Shown here: piece after piece, positions 1-7,190 of the stretch
Layout: each line of letters begins with the position of its first letter
How positions within the stretch are numbered: the first letter of the stretch is position 1
Source of the DNA: an uncultured Eubacteriales bacterium
Lineage (GTDB): Bacteria; Bacillota; Clostridia; Oscillospirales; QAMX01
Direction: 5' to 3'
Assembly: GCA_905205975.1 (NCBI GenBank)
Contig: CAJLFQ010000013.1
Location: forward strand, 1 to 42,505
DNA: 42,505 bases
The notes under the pieces: model-generated
Told to the model about the DNA's origin: nothing
Database searches by the model: none
Seen by the model: the letters and a program-made list of their open reading frames with translations, nothing else
Translations under genes and position numbers: made by a program

Positions 1-2
1 AA

Positions 3-38
3 GAATCCAACATCGAATCGATGAAGGCTTTTTTATAA
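3..38 (+). CDS. Possible C-terminal end of a truncated upstream gene
   Basis: The first bases can be read in frame 3 as eleven codons ending at a TAA (36-38), giving the tail ESNIESMKAFL. A strong intrinsic terminator follows 14 bases later, which is what the end of a plus-strand gene entering from the left would look like. Eleven residues are too few to name a family, and chance is a real alternative. Confidence 0.25.
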   Translation, partial: ESNIESMKAFL

Positions 39-52
39 TGCGCCTGCACATG

Positions 53-89
53 AAAAAAGCGCCGACGGAAACCCGTCGGCGCTTTTTTT
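53..89. terminator. Bidirectional rho-independent terminator
   Basis: A perfect 10-bp GC-rich stem (GCGCCGACGG at 59-68 with its complement at 73-82) and a 4-base loop are flanked by six A on the left and seven T on the right, so it can end transcription in both directions. On the minus strand it lies about 57 bases past the rpmB stop; on the plus strand it would close whatever gene enters from the left. Confidence 0.9.
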
Positions 90-145
90 AGTGAATTCAA
101 CCCGGCAGAAGCGATTCGCTTTGCTGAGGAGAAACTCGCTCCGCC

Positions 146-334
146 TTAGACAGCACGTGTCACTTTGTTGGAACGGAGGCACCTTGTGCAAACATTGATA
201 TGACAGGGAGATCCGTTGACGACGGCCTTAACCCTTTTCACATTGGGCTTCCAAGCCCTGTTTGAACGCCGGTGCGAGTGCGAGAGCTTGATACCAAACG
301 TAACGCCCTTCCCGCAGATATCACATTTTGCCAT
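146..334 (-). CDS. rpmB: 50S ribosomal protein bL28
   Basis: A 62-residue ribosomal protein L28 of the large subunit. The N-terminus MAKCDICGKG is diagnostic. Two Cys pairs (CDIC near residue 4 and CTRC near residue 51) mark the zinc-binding C+ form of L28 rather than the zinc-free paralogue found in zinc-starved bacteria. The ATG at 334 is chosen over an in-frame GTG at 343 because the ribosome binding site AAGGGAGG (347-354) sits 10 bases from the ATG but directly against the GTG. The gene is monocistronic, with its own promoter at 447-475 and the terminator at 53-89. It lies downstream of ispE on the same strand but is probably transcribed separately. Confidence 0.96.
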   Translation of the reverse strand: MAKCDICGKGVTFGIKLSHSHRRSNRAWKPNVKRVKAVVNGSPCHINVCTRCLRSNKVTRAV

Positions 335-446
335 TTGTAGCACACCTCCCTTAGGATTCGTTATCGGGACACAACAGCAAAAGCCGCTGTGAAGCAGTTG
401 AATTCTCGGCTCATCGTTTTCTATGACTCAAGCACAAGACTTATAT

Positions 447-475
447 ATGATATCACATTTTCGATGGAAATGCAA
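447..475 (-). promoter_or_regulatory. SigA-type promoter of rpmB
   Basis: On the minus strand, TTGCAT (470-475), a 17-bp spacer and TATCAT (447-452). It lies about 110 bases upstream of the rpmB start, leaving a leader of about 105 bases in which I see no convincing regulatory fold. Confidence 0.75.
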
Positions 476-533
476 GTATCTATTCGAATTTTTCCCGGGG
501 TTTTTCAAAAAAATCTTTGTCCCGTTTGGGCAG

Positions 534-1394
534 TCAGAATTCCGCCAGCGGATGGACGTTATACGTCTGCGGCCAGCGCGGTTTCAGCAGTCGAACGGCC
601 GCCTGTGCAGCTGCGTCATCCGCGAAGATGCCGAAAACAGCCGTACCGGTTCCCGTCATGCAGGCCCCCAGCGCCCCCGCCTGAAGCAGGCTGCGCCGGA
701 TTTCCGAAACCACCGGGCGGATTGCCGACGTCACCGGTTCCAAAACATTGCCCAGCCGTTCGGCCAGTTCATACCGGTCATTTGACCGGATGGCGCGGAC
801 AGCGCCTTCGGTATCCGGGTGTGCCGTCACGCCTGCGGCGTCCAGTTTTTCAAAGATGGCTTTTGTGGATGCCGACGGGCGCGGCTTGCAGAGCACCATC
901 GGCAGCTCCGTCATGACCGGCAGATGGGTCAGCCGGTCACCAATGCCTTCGGCCACCGCACATCCGCCGTGCAGTGCAAACGGCACGTCTGCGCCGACCG
1001 ATGCTGCCAGCTGATTCATCGCCTCCGCCGTCAATCCGGCGTGCAGCAGCAGATCCAGCGCGCGAAGCACAGCCGCTGCATCTGCGCTGCCGCCGCCCAA
1101 TCCGGCGCCGACCGGGATGCGTTTTTGGATGGCGATGCGGATGTCCGCAGTCATGCCGGCCGCTTTCAGGAAAGCGGCGGCGGCTTTGTAGGCGGTATTG
1201 CGCTCGTCAGCCGGCAGGTAACCCTTATCGGCTTTGACTGCGATGGCCGTTTCTGCCGCGCAAACAGCCTCCACCCGAACGGTATCGCAGAGCGACACCG
1301 TCTGCATGATGGAGCAGAGTTCATGATATCCGTCTGCGCGGCGGCCAAGCACATCGAGCGTCAGGTTGATTTTTGCCGGGGCTGACAGCTGCAT
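534..1394 (-). CDS. ispE: 4-diphosphocytidyl-2-C-methyl-D-erythritol kinase
   Basis: IspE phosphorylates the 2-hydroxyl of CDP-methylerythritol with ATP in the non-mevalonate (MEP) isoprenoid pathway in the cytosol. The 286-residue protein has the family length and architecture of a GHMP kinase. The N-terminal SAPAKINLTLDVLGRRADGY block contains the catalytic Lys8. The glycine-rich ATP loop PVGAGLGGGS is at residues 94-103, followed by the ADAA helix with the conserved Asp. A C-terminal CMTGTGTAVFG segment is the third GHMP motif. It starts 18 bases after the stop of the DUF362-ferredoxin gene, so it is probably the last gene of the T-box-led operon. A short CCC/GGG hairpin followed by seven T (about 503-530) may be a weak terminator. 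Confidence 0.96.
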   Translation of the reverse strand: MQLSAPAKINLTLDVLGRRADGYHELCSIMQTVSLCDTVRVEAVCAAETAIAVKADKGYLPADERNTAYKAAAAFLKAAGMTADIRIAIQKRIPVGAGLGGGSADAAAVLRALDLLLHAGLTAEAMNQLAASVGADVPFALHGGCAVAEGIGDRLTHLPVMTELPMVLCKPRPSASTKAIFEKLDAAGVTAHPDTEGAVRAIRSNDRYELAERLGNVLEPVTSAIRPVVSEIRRSLLQAGALGACMTGTGTAVFGIFADDAAAQAAVRLLKPRWPQTYNVHPLAEF

Positions 1395-1412
1395 ATTCTC
1401 ACACTTCTCTCA

Positions 1413-2555
1413 TCAATCTTTCGGGGTGCGGATTTTCTTTTTCAGTTCAATGGCCTTCAGGCGGCACATTTCATGACAGCAGTAGCATTTGATGCACGGC
1501 CCGTGATGAATGAATGCCTTGCAGTTTTCGACCGTGATGGTATGTTTCGGGCAGGCGCGGGCGCATTCGCCGCAGCCGACGCATTTTGCGGGGTCTACAA
1601 ACGGATAGGGTTCCAAAAAGCGCGTTACCGGCGTGCGGAGGCGGCCGGGCAGCAGGGAAAGCAGGCCTGCGCTCCCCATATACGGCGGCGGCATGAACCG
1701 AACGGCCGCTTCATCCAGCGGCAGGCCGATGATTTCCAGCCCGTCCACGCTGTCGGGCGCGTAACCGCGGCGGATGGATTCCTGAATCGTCGGCACGCGT
1801 GACGCCGACATGCCGATCAGCTTCGCCGCAGCCAAGTCGGCACAATGCGGGTTCTGCGCCGCGATCAGCAGGTTCGCACGTTTCGGATCGCCGGTACCCG
1901 GGCCTTTGCCCTCCATGCCGACGACGCCGTCGATCAAAGAGAAATCCGGTGCAACGGTATCGCAGATGTCGCACAGCAGTTTGGCAAACTGCGTCCGCTC
2001 CGGGATTTTGGCATGGTATTTCGCTTTTTCCAGCCCGGCAACTGCCCCGTACAGATTTTTGACGGCGCCGGTCATGCGGGCGTAAGTATGCGTTTTCAGT
2101 TTGGCGAATGAAATCACCACGTCGGCAGAACGCACATAGGCCGCCAGCTTCATAGCGTGCCGGCCGTCGGGCGATTCGATGTTCGCTTCGCCGAAATCGG
2201 TATTCAGTTTGGCGCCGCTCTCCTCAGCGGCCTGTTTCATGCCCGTTGCACGGTAAATGGCATCTACCGCCGCCTGATTGAAAACGCCGCCGGGGCTGTC
2301 CCCGATGATAACGTCGGCAGCGCCGCAGGCAAACAGGCGTTTTGCCAAGGCGGCAACCAGCGCCGGATGCGTGGTCGCCGCTTTTTCCGGTTTGTGCGCC
2401 GCCAGCAGGTTTGCCTTAATCAGGACAGACTTTCCCGCAACGGCCTCGGCAATCGGAAATGCCGCAAAAATCTGGTCAAATGCCGGTTCAATGGCGTCCG
2501 GTTCATAGGATGCGCAGCGAACCACAGCGACGCGCCGGTCGTTTGTATCGTACAT
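1413..2555 (-). CDS. DUF362 domain protein with C-terminal double 4Fe-4S ferredoxin domain
   Basis: A 380-residue cytoplasmic iron-sulfur protein. Residues about 1-310 form a DUF362 domain, with the typical VLIKANLL, IIGDSPGG and FAKLKTHTYARMTGAVKN segments. Residues about 325-370 carry two ferredoxin-type clusters: CVGCGECARACP, then CIKCYCCHEMC. The reaction catalysed by DUF362 proteins is not settled, although the family recurs as a redox or metal-cofactor-linked protein in anaerobes. The longer open frame to 2819 is rejected because it runs inside the upstream aminotransferase gene. The ATG at 2555 has a GGGGAG ribosome binding site at 2564-2571 and begins the conserved sequence. It sits 40 bases after the aminotransferase stop, in the same operon as ispE. 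Confidence 0.88.
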   Translation of the reverse strand: MYDTNDRRVAVVRCASYEPDAIEPAFDQIFAAFPIAEAVAGKSVLIKANLLAAHKPEKAATTHPALVAALAKRLFACGAADVIIGDSPGGVFNQAAVDAIYRATGMKQAAEESGAKLNTDFGEANIESPDGRHAMKLAAYVRSADVVISFAKLKTHTYARMTGAVKNLYGAVAGLEKAKYHAKIPERTQFAKLLCDICDTVAPDFSLIDGVVGMEGKGPGTGDPKRANLLIAAQNPHCADLAAAKLIGMSASRVPTIQESIRRGYAPDSVDGLEIIGLPLDEAAVRFMPPPYMGSAGLLSLLPGRLRTPVTRFLEPYPFVDPAKCVGCGECARACPKHTITVENCKAFIHHGPCIKCYCCHEMCRLKAIELKKKIRTPKD

Positions 2556-2595
2556 CAATCGCTCTCCCCTTTCGGTGGCTGTCAAATCAGATTCG

Positions 2596-3759
2596 TTATA
2601 GAGACTGGACAAACGCTTCGATCCGTTCCAGCGCCGAAGCGATTTTCTGGACGGAATACGCATACGAGCAGCGGACAAACCCTTCGCCCGCTTCGCCGAA
2701 TGCGTTGCCCGGGATGACCGCGACATGCTGTTCATAGAGCAGGCGGCGGCAGAATTCATCACTGGAGAGGCCGGTAGGCCGGATATCCGGGAAGACATAG
2801 AAAGCACCGCAGGGCTCAAAGCAGGGCAGACCGATACGGTTCAGACCGTCGCAGATAAAGCGGCGGCGCTGATCGTATTGTTCGCGCATTTCCTGAATGT
2901 CTTCGTCGCCGTTTTCGACCGCCTCCAGAGCGGCATACTGGCTCGCCGTCGGGGCGCACATCAATGCGAACTGGTGAATTTTTGTCATCAGCTTGGCGAC
3001 CTCTGCCGGTGCAGCCGCATATCCCAGCCGCCAGCCGGTCATCGCATGGCTTTTCGAGAGACCGGAGACGACAATCGTTCGCTCCTTCATGCCGGGCAGC
3101 GTGGAAATCGAAACGTGCCGTTCACCGCCATAGGTGAGTTCCCCGTAGATTTCATCGCTGACGACGATCAGATCCCGGCGGACGCAGACTTCTGCAATGG
3201 GTTCCAGATGTTCTCTGCGCATGACCGCGCCGGTCGGATTGTTTGGGAACGGCAGAATCAGCACTTTTGTCCGCGGCGTTATGGCAGCTTCCAGCCGTTC
3301 GGCCGTCAGGCGGAATTCGTCTTCCGCGGTGGTTGCAATCGGGACGGGCACGCCGCCGCAGAGCTGTGTGATCGGGTCATAGCAGACAAAGCAGGGCTCC
3401 GGAATAATTACTTCGTCTCCAGGGGTGATAAAAGCGCGGAGCGCCAGGTCGATGGCCTCGCTTCCGCCGACGGTGACCAGCACTTCATCCGGGCTGTAAT
3501 CCATCGCGAACCGGCGGTGCAAATAGTTGGAAATCGCCTTCCGGAGCTGCGGAAGCCCGCTGTTGGGCGTATACATGGTATTGCCCTTTTCAAGGGAGTA
3601 AATGCCGGCGTCGCGGATGTGCCACGGCGTGACAAAGTCCGGCTCGCCGATGCCCAGAGAAACCACATTTTCCATGGTATAGGCGAGGTCAAAAAACTTG
3701 CGGATGCCGCTCGGTTTCAGAGAAACGGCGCGCTGGTTGAATTTATCGGAGATCGGCAT
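2596..3759 (-). CDS. PLP-dependent class I/II aminotransferase (PatA/AspC-like)
   Basis: A 387-residue fold-type I aminotransferase, transferring an amino group between an amino acid and a 2-oxoacid. Visible elements are GIGEPDF (37-43), the PFPNNPTGAV cofactor loop (171-180), SDEIY (201-205) with the Asp and Tyr that contact PLP, and the Schiff-base lysine K236 in SGLSKSHAMTGWRLGY. The C-terminal GEGFVRCSYAYS holds the carboxylate-binding Arg. The start at 3759 is preferred to an upstream TTG at 3765 because GGAGG lies 8 bases before it. Family resemblance is to aspartate/PatA-type enzymes, but the substrate cannot be read from sequence. It follows the Lrp/AsnC gene by 14 bases and shares the T-box leader, which suggests a link to one amino-acid pool. 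Confidence 0.92.
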   Translation of the reverse strand: MPISDKFNQRAVSLKPSGIRKFFDLAYTMENVVSLGIGEPDFVTPWHIRDAGIYSLEKGNTMYTPNSGLPQLRKAISNYLHRRFAMDYSPDEVLVTVGGSEAIDLALRAFITPGDEVIIPEPCFVCYDPITQLCGGVPVPIATTAEDEFRLTAERLEAAITPRTKVLILPFPNNPTGAVMRREHLEPIAEVCVRRDLIVVSDEIYGELTYGGERHVSISTLPGMKERTIVVSGLSKSHAMTGWRLGYAAAPAEVAKLMTKIHQFALMCAPTASQYAALEAVENGDEDIQEMREQYDQRRRFICDGLNRIGLPCFEPCGAFYVFPDIRPTGLSSDEFCRRLLYEQHVAVIPGNAFGEAGEGFVRCSYAYSVQKIASALERIEAFVQSL

Positions 3760-3773
3760 ATGCAATTCCTCCG

Positions 3774-4262
3774 TCAGACCAGCATGGTGCGTTTGTCTTC
3801 ATCCGGCTCGTCGGTGAAGATGACGCCCTTGTCTTTGTATTTTTTCAGTACGAAATGCGTCGCCGTTGCGCTGACGGCCTCCATGACGGCCAGTTTCTGC
3901 GCGACAAACAGGGCGACTTCTTTCAGCGTTTTGCCTTCGATCAGAACCATCAGGTCAAAGCCGCCGCTCATGAGATAAACGCTGTCGACTTCTTTATATT
4001 GATAAATGCGCGATGCGACGCGGTCAAAGCCTTCTCCGCGCTGCGGCACGACCTTGACTTCGATCAGCGCCGAGACCACCTCGCGGTCCGTCTTATCCCA
4101 GTCGACGATGGTGGTATAGCCGATGATGGTTTTGTTTTTTTCAAGCGTGCCGACTGCGTCGGCCACTTCGCTTTCTTCACAGCCAAGCATTGCCGCAAGC
4201 TGTGCACAGGTGATGCGGCCATGCGTTTCCAGCAGTTTCAGCATTTGGTTGGTATCGAGCAT
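3774..4262 (-). CDS. Lrp/AsnC family transcriptional regulator
   Basis: A 162-residue regulator with an N-terminal winged helix-turn-helix (about residues 4-50) and a C-terminal RAM/AsnC ligand-binding domain (about 62-140, including VYLMSGGFDLMVLIEG). Lrp-type proteins form dimers to octamers and respond to amino acids. The close pairing with an aminotransferase suggests it senses a substrate or product of that enzyme and controls its own operon. A C-terminal acidic tail of about 20 residues (FTDEPDEDKR) is longer than usual. A GGAGGG ribosome binding site lies about 12 bases upstream. The T-box terminator ends about 90 bases before the ATG, so the operon may be under double control: tRNA charging in the leader and Lrp at the promoter. 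Confidence 0.92.
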   Translation of the reverse strand: MLDTNQMLKLLETHGRITCAQLAAMLGCEESEVADAVGTLEKNKTIIGYTTIVDWDKTDREVVSALIEVKVVPQRGEGFDRVASRIYQYKEVDSVYLMSGGFDLMVLIEGKTLKEVALFVAQKLAVMEAVSATATHFVLKKYKDKGVIFTDEPDEDKRTMLV

Positions 4263-4352
4263 AAGGAAAGTTCCCTCCTGTCAGAATGGCGTTTTATTCC
4301 GCCGTTTGAAAATCAGATATGCATTCGGCCGGCATTTGAGACGTTTTTTGTA

Positions 4353-4622
4353 TAAAAAAACGCCCCAAGCTGACCCAATCAGCTTAGGACGAACCAGAAA
4401 CAGCCCGCGTTACCACCTAAGTTCAGAAGTTGCCCTCTGCGCTCTGCCGGTATACAAAAACCGTATACCGCTCTCCTTTTGACGGTGGAGAACCGGTGAA
4501 GCCTACTCGATTCCTTTCGGTTCACAGCTCAGGGACCGCTTCTGACAACACCGCGCAAAGGCTTGCACCAGCCGCCTTCTCTCTTCGCCGCAGAGATTGC
4601 CATACTCTTTCCCGTCAATGCT
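4353..4622 (-). promoter_or_regulatory. T-box riboswitch leader of the lrp-aminotransferase operon
   Basis: On the minus strand the leader has the T-box order of elements. The Stem I base GACGGGAAAGAGTA is at 4603-4616, followed by the GAGAG and GGCTGGTGCAAGCC apical segments (about 4560-4584) and a specifier-loop strand (4501-4514). The signature T-box AGGTGGTAACGCGGG is at 4404-4418. It can pair as an antiterminator (CTTAGG at 4416-4421 with CCTAAG at 4383-4388). The competing terminator is CCTAAGCTGA...TCAGCTTGGGGC followed by seven T (4353-4390). Such leaders bind uncharged tRNA and permit read-through on starvation for its amino acid. The specifier cannot be fixed by eye: ATC (4509-4511), GTA (4504-4506) and TCG are possible readings. 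Confidence 0.9.
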
Positions 4623-4629
4623 TTTATCT

Positions 4630-4658
4630 ATTATACCACGCTTTTCAGCAATCGTCAA
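4630..4658 (-). promoter_or_regulatory. Promoter of the T-box operon
   Basis: TTGACG (4653-4658), 17-bp spacer, TATAAT (4630-4635) on the minus strand, a near-perfect SigA promoter placing the transcript start near 4623, just ahead of Stem I of the T-box. The -35 hexamer overlaps one arm of the hairpin at 4655-4693. Confidence 0.88.
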
Positions 4659-4693
4659 GCCCGGAACCGTTTTTCATGCGGTTCCGGGCTTGA
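4655..4693 (-). terminator. Perfect 15-bp hairpin after the DHHW lipoprotein gene
   Basis: TCAAGCCCGGAACCG (4655-4669) is perfectly complementary to 4679-4693 across a 9-base loop. It begins 6 bases after the stop of the minus-strand lipoprotein gene, as a terminator would. No U-tract follows on that strand, so termination may be inefficient. Its distal arm overlaps the -35 of the T-box operon promoter. Confidence 0.55.
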
Positions 4694-4699
4694 AAATCG

Positions 4700-5932
4700 T
4701 CAGATCATTTTTTTCAGGTATTTGTTGATGCCCGGCAGCAGAACGGCGGCATTGACACAGAGGATGTCGGTTGCGCCATGCTCTTTGGCGAAGGAAATCA
4801 GATTCAGAGACGGTTTGCCGTCGGTATTGAACTGACGGGGGTCAATGACGTAAATTTCTTCGAAATGGTCTGTCAGGAAAGGCACCAGCGCATTGCCGTA
4901 GGATTCTTTTGTCACGATGCAGACGCGGCCGTTTTTGACGGTATCGCTGACGATGTGTGAAATCGGATTGTCGCCGGAGATAAACATGCTGTATTTTGCC
5001 CCGCGGGACATTTTATCGGCCGATTCCTGGCTGGCGACCACGGCACGCGGGCTGCCGTTTGTCATCGCAGGTGTCGAATAGACCGTCATTGTGGACGGGT
5101 TGATCGGGCGGAAATACTCGACGCTGTCCGGGTTGTTGTAGAAGCGGCTGGCATAATCCTTCGCATAGATGCTCATGGTGCCGACAAAGTTTTCGACGAT
5201 GCCCGTTTCATATTCCGAGAGGTCGTGCGGCGTAAAGCCGGCGGCCTTGCAGAAGGCGACATAGGCATAGTAGGCGCCGCGCTGCGTCCAGTGGTGATCC
5301 GTCCGGAAGTAGAGATATTCCGACGAATGCTGATTCAGCTCCGACCATGTATCGACGCCGACGGCGCCGTTTTGCAGGGCGTTATAGATGACGTTCATCG
5401 CACGCTGCTGGGAGCGCGTCCCCGCCTGATATTTGGCAGGCGCGCAGAACTCCACGGCACTCGGGCAGAACATCGCGTAGACGTTGACGTCCGGAAGCTG
5501 CTGTTTGATGGAGGAGACGGTTCCGGCATAGGATTCCAATGCGCTGTCGACGCCGTAGTAGTGTTCCATCGCGCTGTTGCCGATGACGAGCACCGCCCCG
5601 GTATCGATCGGCGTCGTATCGACATTCTGCGAATCCTGACCGGATGTCTGCACGCCGGTGGTCGTTTCAAACACGCTGACCGGTGTGTCAGAGGTTGTAT
5701 CGATTACAACCGGAAGACCGGACGTTTCCGGCGGCGCCACCGTGATATCCGCAATCGTTCCGCCGGGCTGCGTCGAAGACGTTTCCGGCGGCGTTGTCGG
5801 CTGTGTGCCGGATTCAGAGGCTTTCGGCGTGGTTTCCGCCGGTGCGCCGGATGAGCACGCCGAAAGCTGTGCCGCCATTGCCAGCGCAGAAACCAGCAGA
5901 ACCAGCCGTTTCATACGGTTTTGATTCATCAT
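4700..5932 (-). CDS. Secreted lipoprotein with DHHW (SGNH/AlgX-like) domain
   Basis: A 410-residue predicted lipoprotein. It has a signal peptide (Lys/Arg at 3-9, hydrophobic 10-22) and a lipobox LSAC with the lipid-modified Cys26. A Thr/Pro/Ser-rich linker (27-110) and a globular domain follow. The signature TDHHWT is at 211-216, with VIGNSAMEHYYG near 116-127 as the nucleophile-loop region. DHHW proteins belong to the SGNH/AlgX-like group and often act with MBOAT acyltransferases in acylating surface polymers. No MBOAT gene is next to it here, so a role in envelope polymer modification is inference. An AGGGGG site lies 9-10 bases before the ATG at 5932; a second ATG (5929) directly follows. 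It is monocistronic and divergent from the YpsA-like gene. Confidence 0.85.
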   Translation of the reverse strand: MMNQNRMKRLVLLVSALAMAAQLSACSSGAPAETTPKASESGTQPTTPPETSSTQPGGTIADITVAPPETSGLPVVIDTTSDTPVSVFETTTGVQTSGQDSQNVDTTPIDTGAVLVIGNSAMEHYYGVDSALESYAGTVSSIKQQLPDVNVYAMFCPSAVEFCAPAKYQAGTRSQQRAMNVIYNALQNGAVGVDTWSELNQHSSEYLYFRTDHHWTQRGAYYAYVAFCKAAGFTPHDLSEYETGIVENFVGTMSIYAKDYASRFYNNPDSVEYFRPINPSTMTVYSTPAMTNGSPRAVVASQESADKMSRGAKYSMFISGDNPISHIVSDTVKNGRVCIVTKESYGNALVPFLTDHFEEIYVIDPRQFNTDGKPSLNLISFAKEHGATDILCVNAAVLLPGINKYLKKMI

Positions 5933-6010
5933 ATGGGTGTCCCCCTATTCGTTCTGTTGTGCGGCGGAGGCGCGCGGCTTCATCCGCAGTGCCCGCCTGT
6001 TTGAGCTTCT

Positions 6011-6016
6011 ATTATA
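6011..6016 (-). promoter_or_regulatory. Likely -10 box for the DHHW lipoprotein gene
   Basis: A perfect TATAAT on the minus strand about 80 bases upstream of the lipoprotein start. No good -35 is found at 16-18 bp (ATGATT at 6034-6039 is the nearest), so an activator or an extended -10 may be used. Confidence 0.4.
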
Positions 6017-6117
6017 GACCGGAATTGTAAAAAAATCATGTCCGCCCGACCTGTTTTCCGTGCGGGTGCCCGTCAAAATTTCTCCGGCCGTTTTCGGCAG
6101 AAAGCCAATCATTTGAT

Positions 6118-6147
6118 TTGACAAGGCCCGTGCGGATATGCTATACT
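6118..6147 (+). promoter_or_regulatory. Promoter of the YpsA-like gene
   Basis: TTGACA (6118-6123), 18-bp spacer, TATACT (6142-6147), reading rightward toward the gene at about 6208-6747. It is back to back with the lipoprotein promoter. Confidence 0.78.
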
Positions 6148-6240
6148 TAACCGGACTGAACTTTTGTTTGGATCTCATCTGATTTTGACCGGTGGAGGTG
6201 TATTGCGCTGGAACACCCGACAGATCTTCATGCCACGGCG

Positions 6241-6747
6241 ATGTTTACCGGACATCGCCGCATTTCTAACATCGAGCGTGACCGGCTCCGGCAGATTTTG
6301 CCGGACGTCATCACCGCGCTGTTCCGGGAAGGCATCTCCACCTTTATCAGCGGCGCCGCCATCGGGTTCGACACGCTGGCGGCGCAGGCTGTTTTGTCGG
6401 TTCGGGATGCCGGGCTGGCCGTCTCGCTGCAATTGGCCGTCCCCTGTCTGAACCAGGATACCCGCTGGAACCGCTCGGACCGCGCCGCGTATGCGGCGTT
6501 GATGCAGCAGGCGGACAGCGTGCTGCACACGTCGTTCACACCGTACTACAACGGCTGCATGCAGGTGCGCAACCGCTACATGGTAGAGCACGCCGCCGTC
6601 TGCATTGCGTATTTCAACGGGGAGCCGCTCGGCGGCACCGCCGCCACATACCGTCTGGCGCAGTCGTTTCACCGCCGGATTCTGAACCTCTGCCCGCCGA
6701 AAGCTTCTGAAAGCCAGCTCAGCCTTTCAGAGACCGAAAGCGAATAA
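6241..6747 (+). CDS. YpsA-like SLOG-fold protein (DUF1273)
   Basis: A SLOG/Rossmann-fold protein of the YpsA/DUF1273 group. FTGHRR at the N-terminus and the SGAAIGFDTLAAQAVL loop (about residues 42-57) are the characteristic nucleotide- or sugar-binding motifs; VCIAYFNGEPLGGTAAT is the second strand-loop. YpsA in Bacillus is linked to cell division, but the biochemical role is unknown. The first canonical start in frame is ATG 6241, which has no ribosome binding site and begins only two residues before TGHR. A GGTGGAGG site at 6191-6198 lies 9 bases before an in-frame CTG (6208), which would add 11 residues and give the N-terminal length typical of the family. A non-canonical CTG start is therefore possible. 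The gene converges on mrnC with an 8-base gap. Confidence 0.8.
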   Translation: MFTGHRRISNIERDRLRQILPDVITALFREGISTFISGAAIGFDTLAAQAVLSVRDAGLAVSLQLAVPCLNQDTRWNRSDRAAYAALMQQADSVLHTSFTPYYNGCMQVRNRYMVEHAAVCIAYFNGEPLGGTAATYRLAQSFHRRILNLCPPKASESQLSLSETESE

Positions 6748-6755
6748 CCCGCTCG

Positions 6756-7190
6756 TCACGCGTCCGCCGACGGAAACGCATACGCCGTCAGCTCTTTGAT
6801 GCGGGCGGTATCGCCGCAGAGATACAGATAGCCGAGCAGCGCTTCCAGCGCCGTCGCCTGTGCGTATTCCGCCGGGGTGCTGCCTTTGGGGATCCGAATA
6901 TGCCGGTGGTTGCGTCCGCGCAGAAAAACCGCCCGTTCGTCCTCCGTCAGCTGATCAAAAATCCGCTGTGCGAGCGCCGCTTGTCCGGCGGCGCAGACAT
7001 ACGAGACAACCGCGCCGTGCAGTTCTTTGACCTTTTTCCCGGTCTCCTGGAGCAGGCGCGTCCGGACAATCAGTTCAAACACACAATCTCCGATGTATGC
7101 AAGTTCCAACGCCCCCGTCTGTGCGGCGGTGTGCCGGTCTTCCGGCGCATCGCCGTTTGTTTTTTGGCTGAGATTCCATGGTTCTGTCAT
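6756..7190 (-). CDS. mrnC: Mini-ribonuclease III
   Basis: A 144-residue RNase III-like protein lacking the dsRNA-binding domain. In Bacillus Mini-III matures 23S rRNA ends. The signature LELAYIGDCVFELIVRTRLL (residues about 28-47) matches the Mini-III catalytic helix, including the Asp of IGD, and EYAQATALEALLGYLYL carries the second acidic motif EALLGYLY. Length is normal for the family. Its ATG overlaps the helD stop by 4 bases (7187-7190), so the two are translationally coupled. In most Firmicutes mrnC follows cysS; here that link is absent. Confidence 0.93.
   Translation of the reverse strand: MTEPWNLSQKTNGDAPEDRHTAAQTGALELAYIGDCVFELIVRTRLLQETGKKVKELHGAVVSYVCAAGQAALAQRIFDQLTEDERAVFLRGRNHRHIRIPKGSTPAEYAQATALEALLGYLYLCGDTARIKELTAYAFPSADA

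Noticed and set aside
2556..2819. N-terminal extension of the DUF362 protein
   Set aside because: Lies inside the aminotransferase gene and has Ser/Arg-rich shadow composition.
4383..4421. Idea that the T-box belongs to an aminoacyl-tRNA synthetase gene
   Set aside because: No synthetase lies downstream on the minus strand; the next genes are Lrp/AsnC and an aminotransferase.
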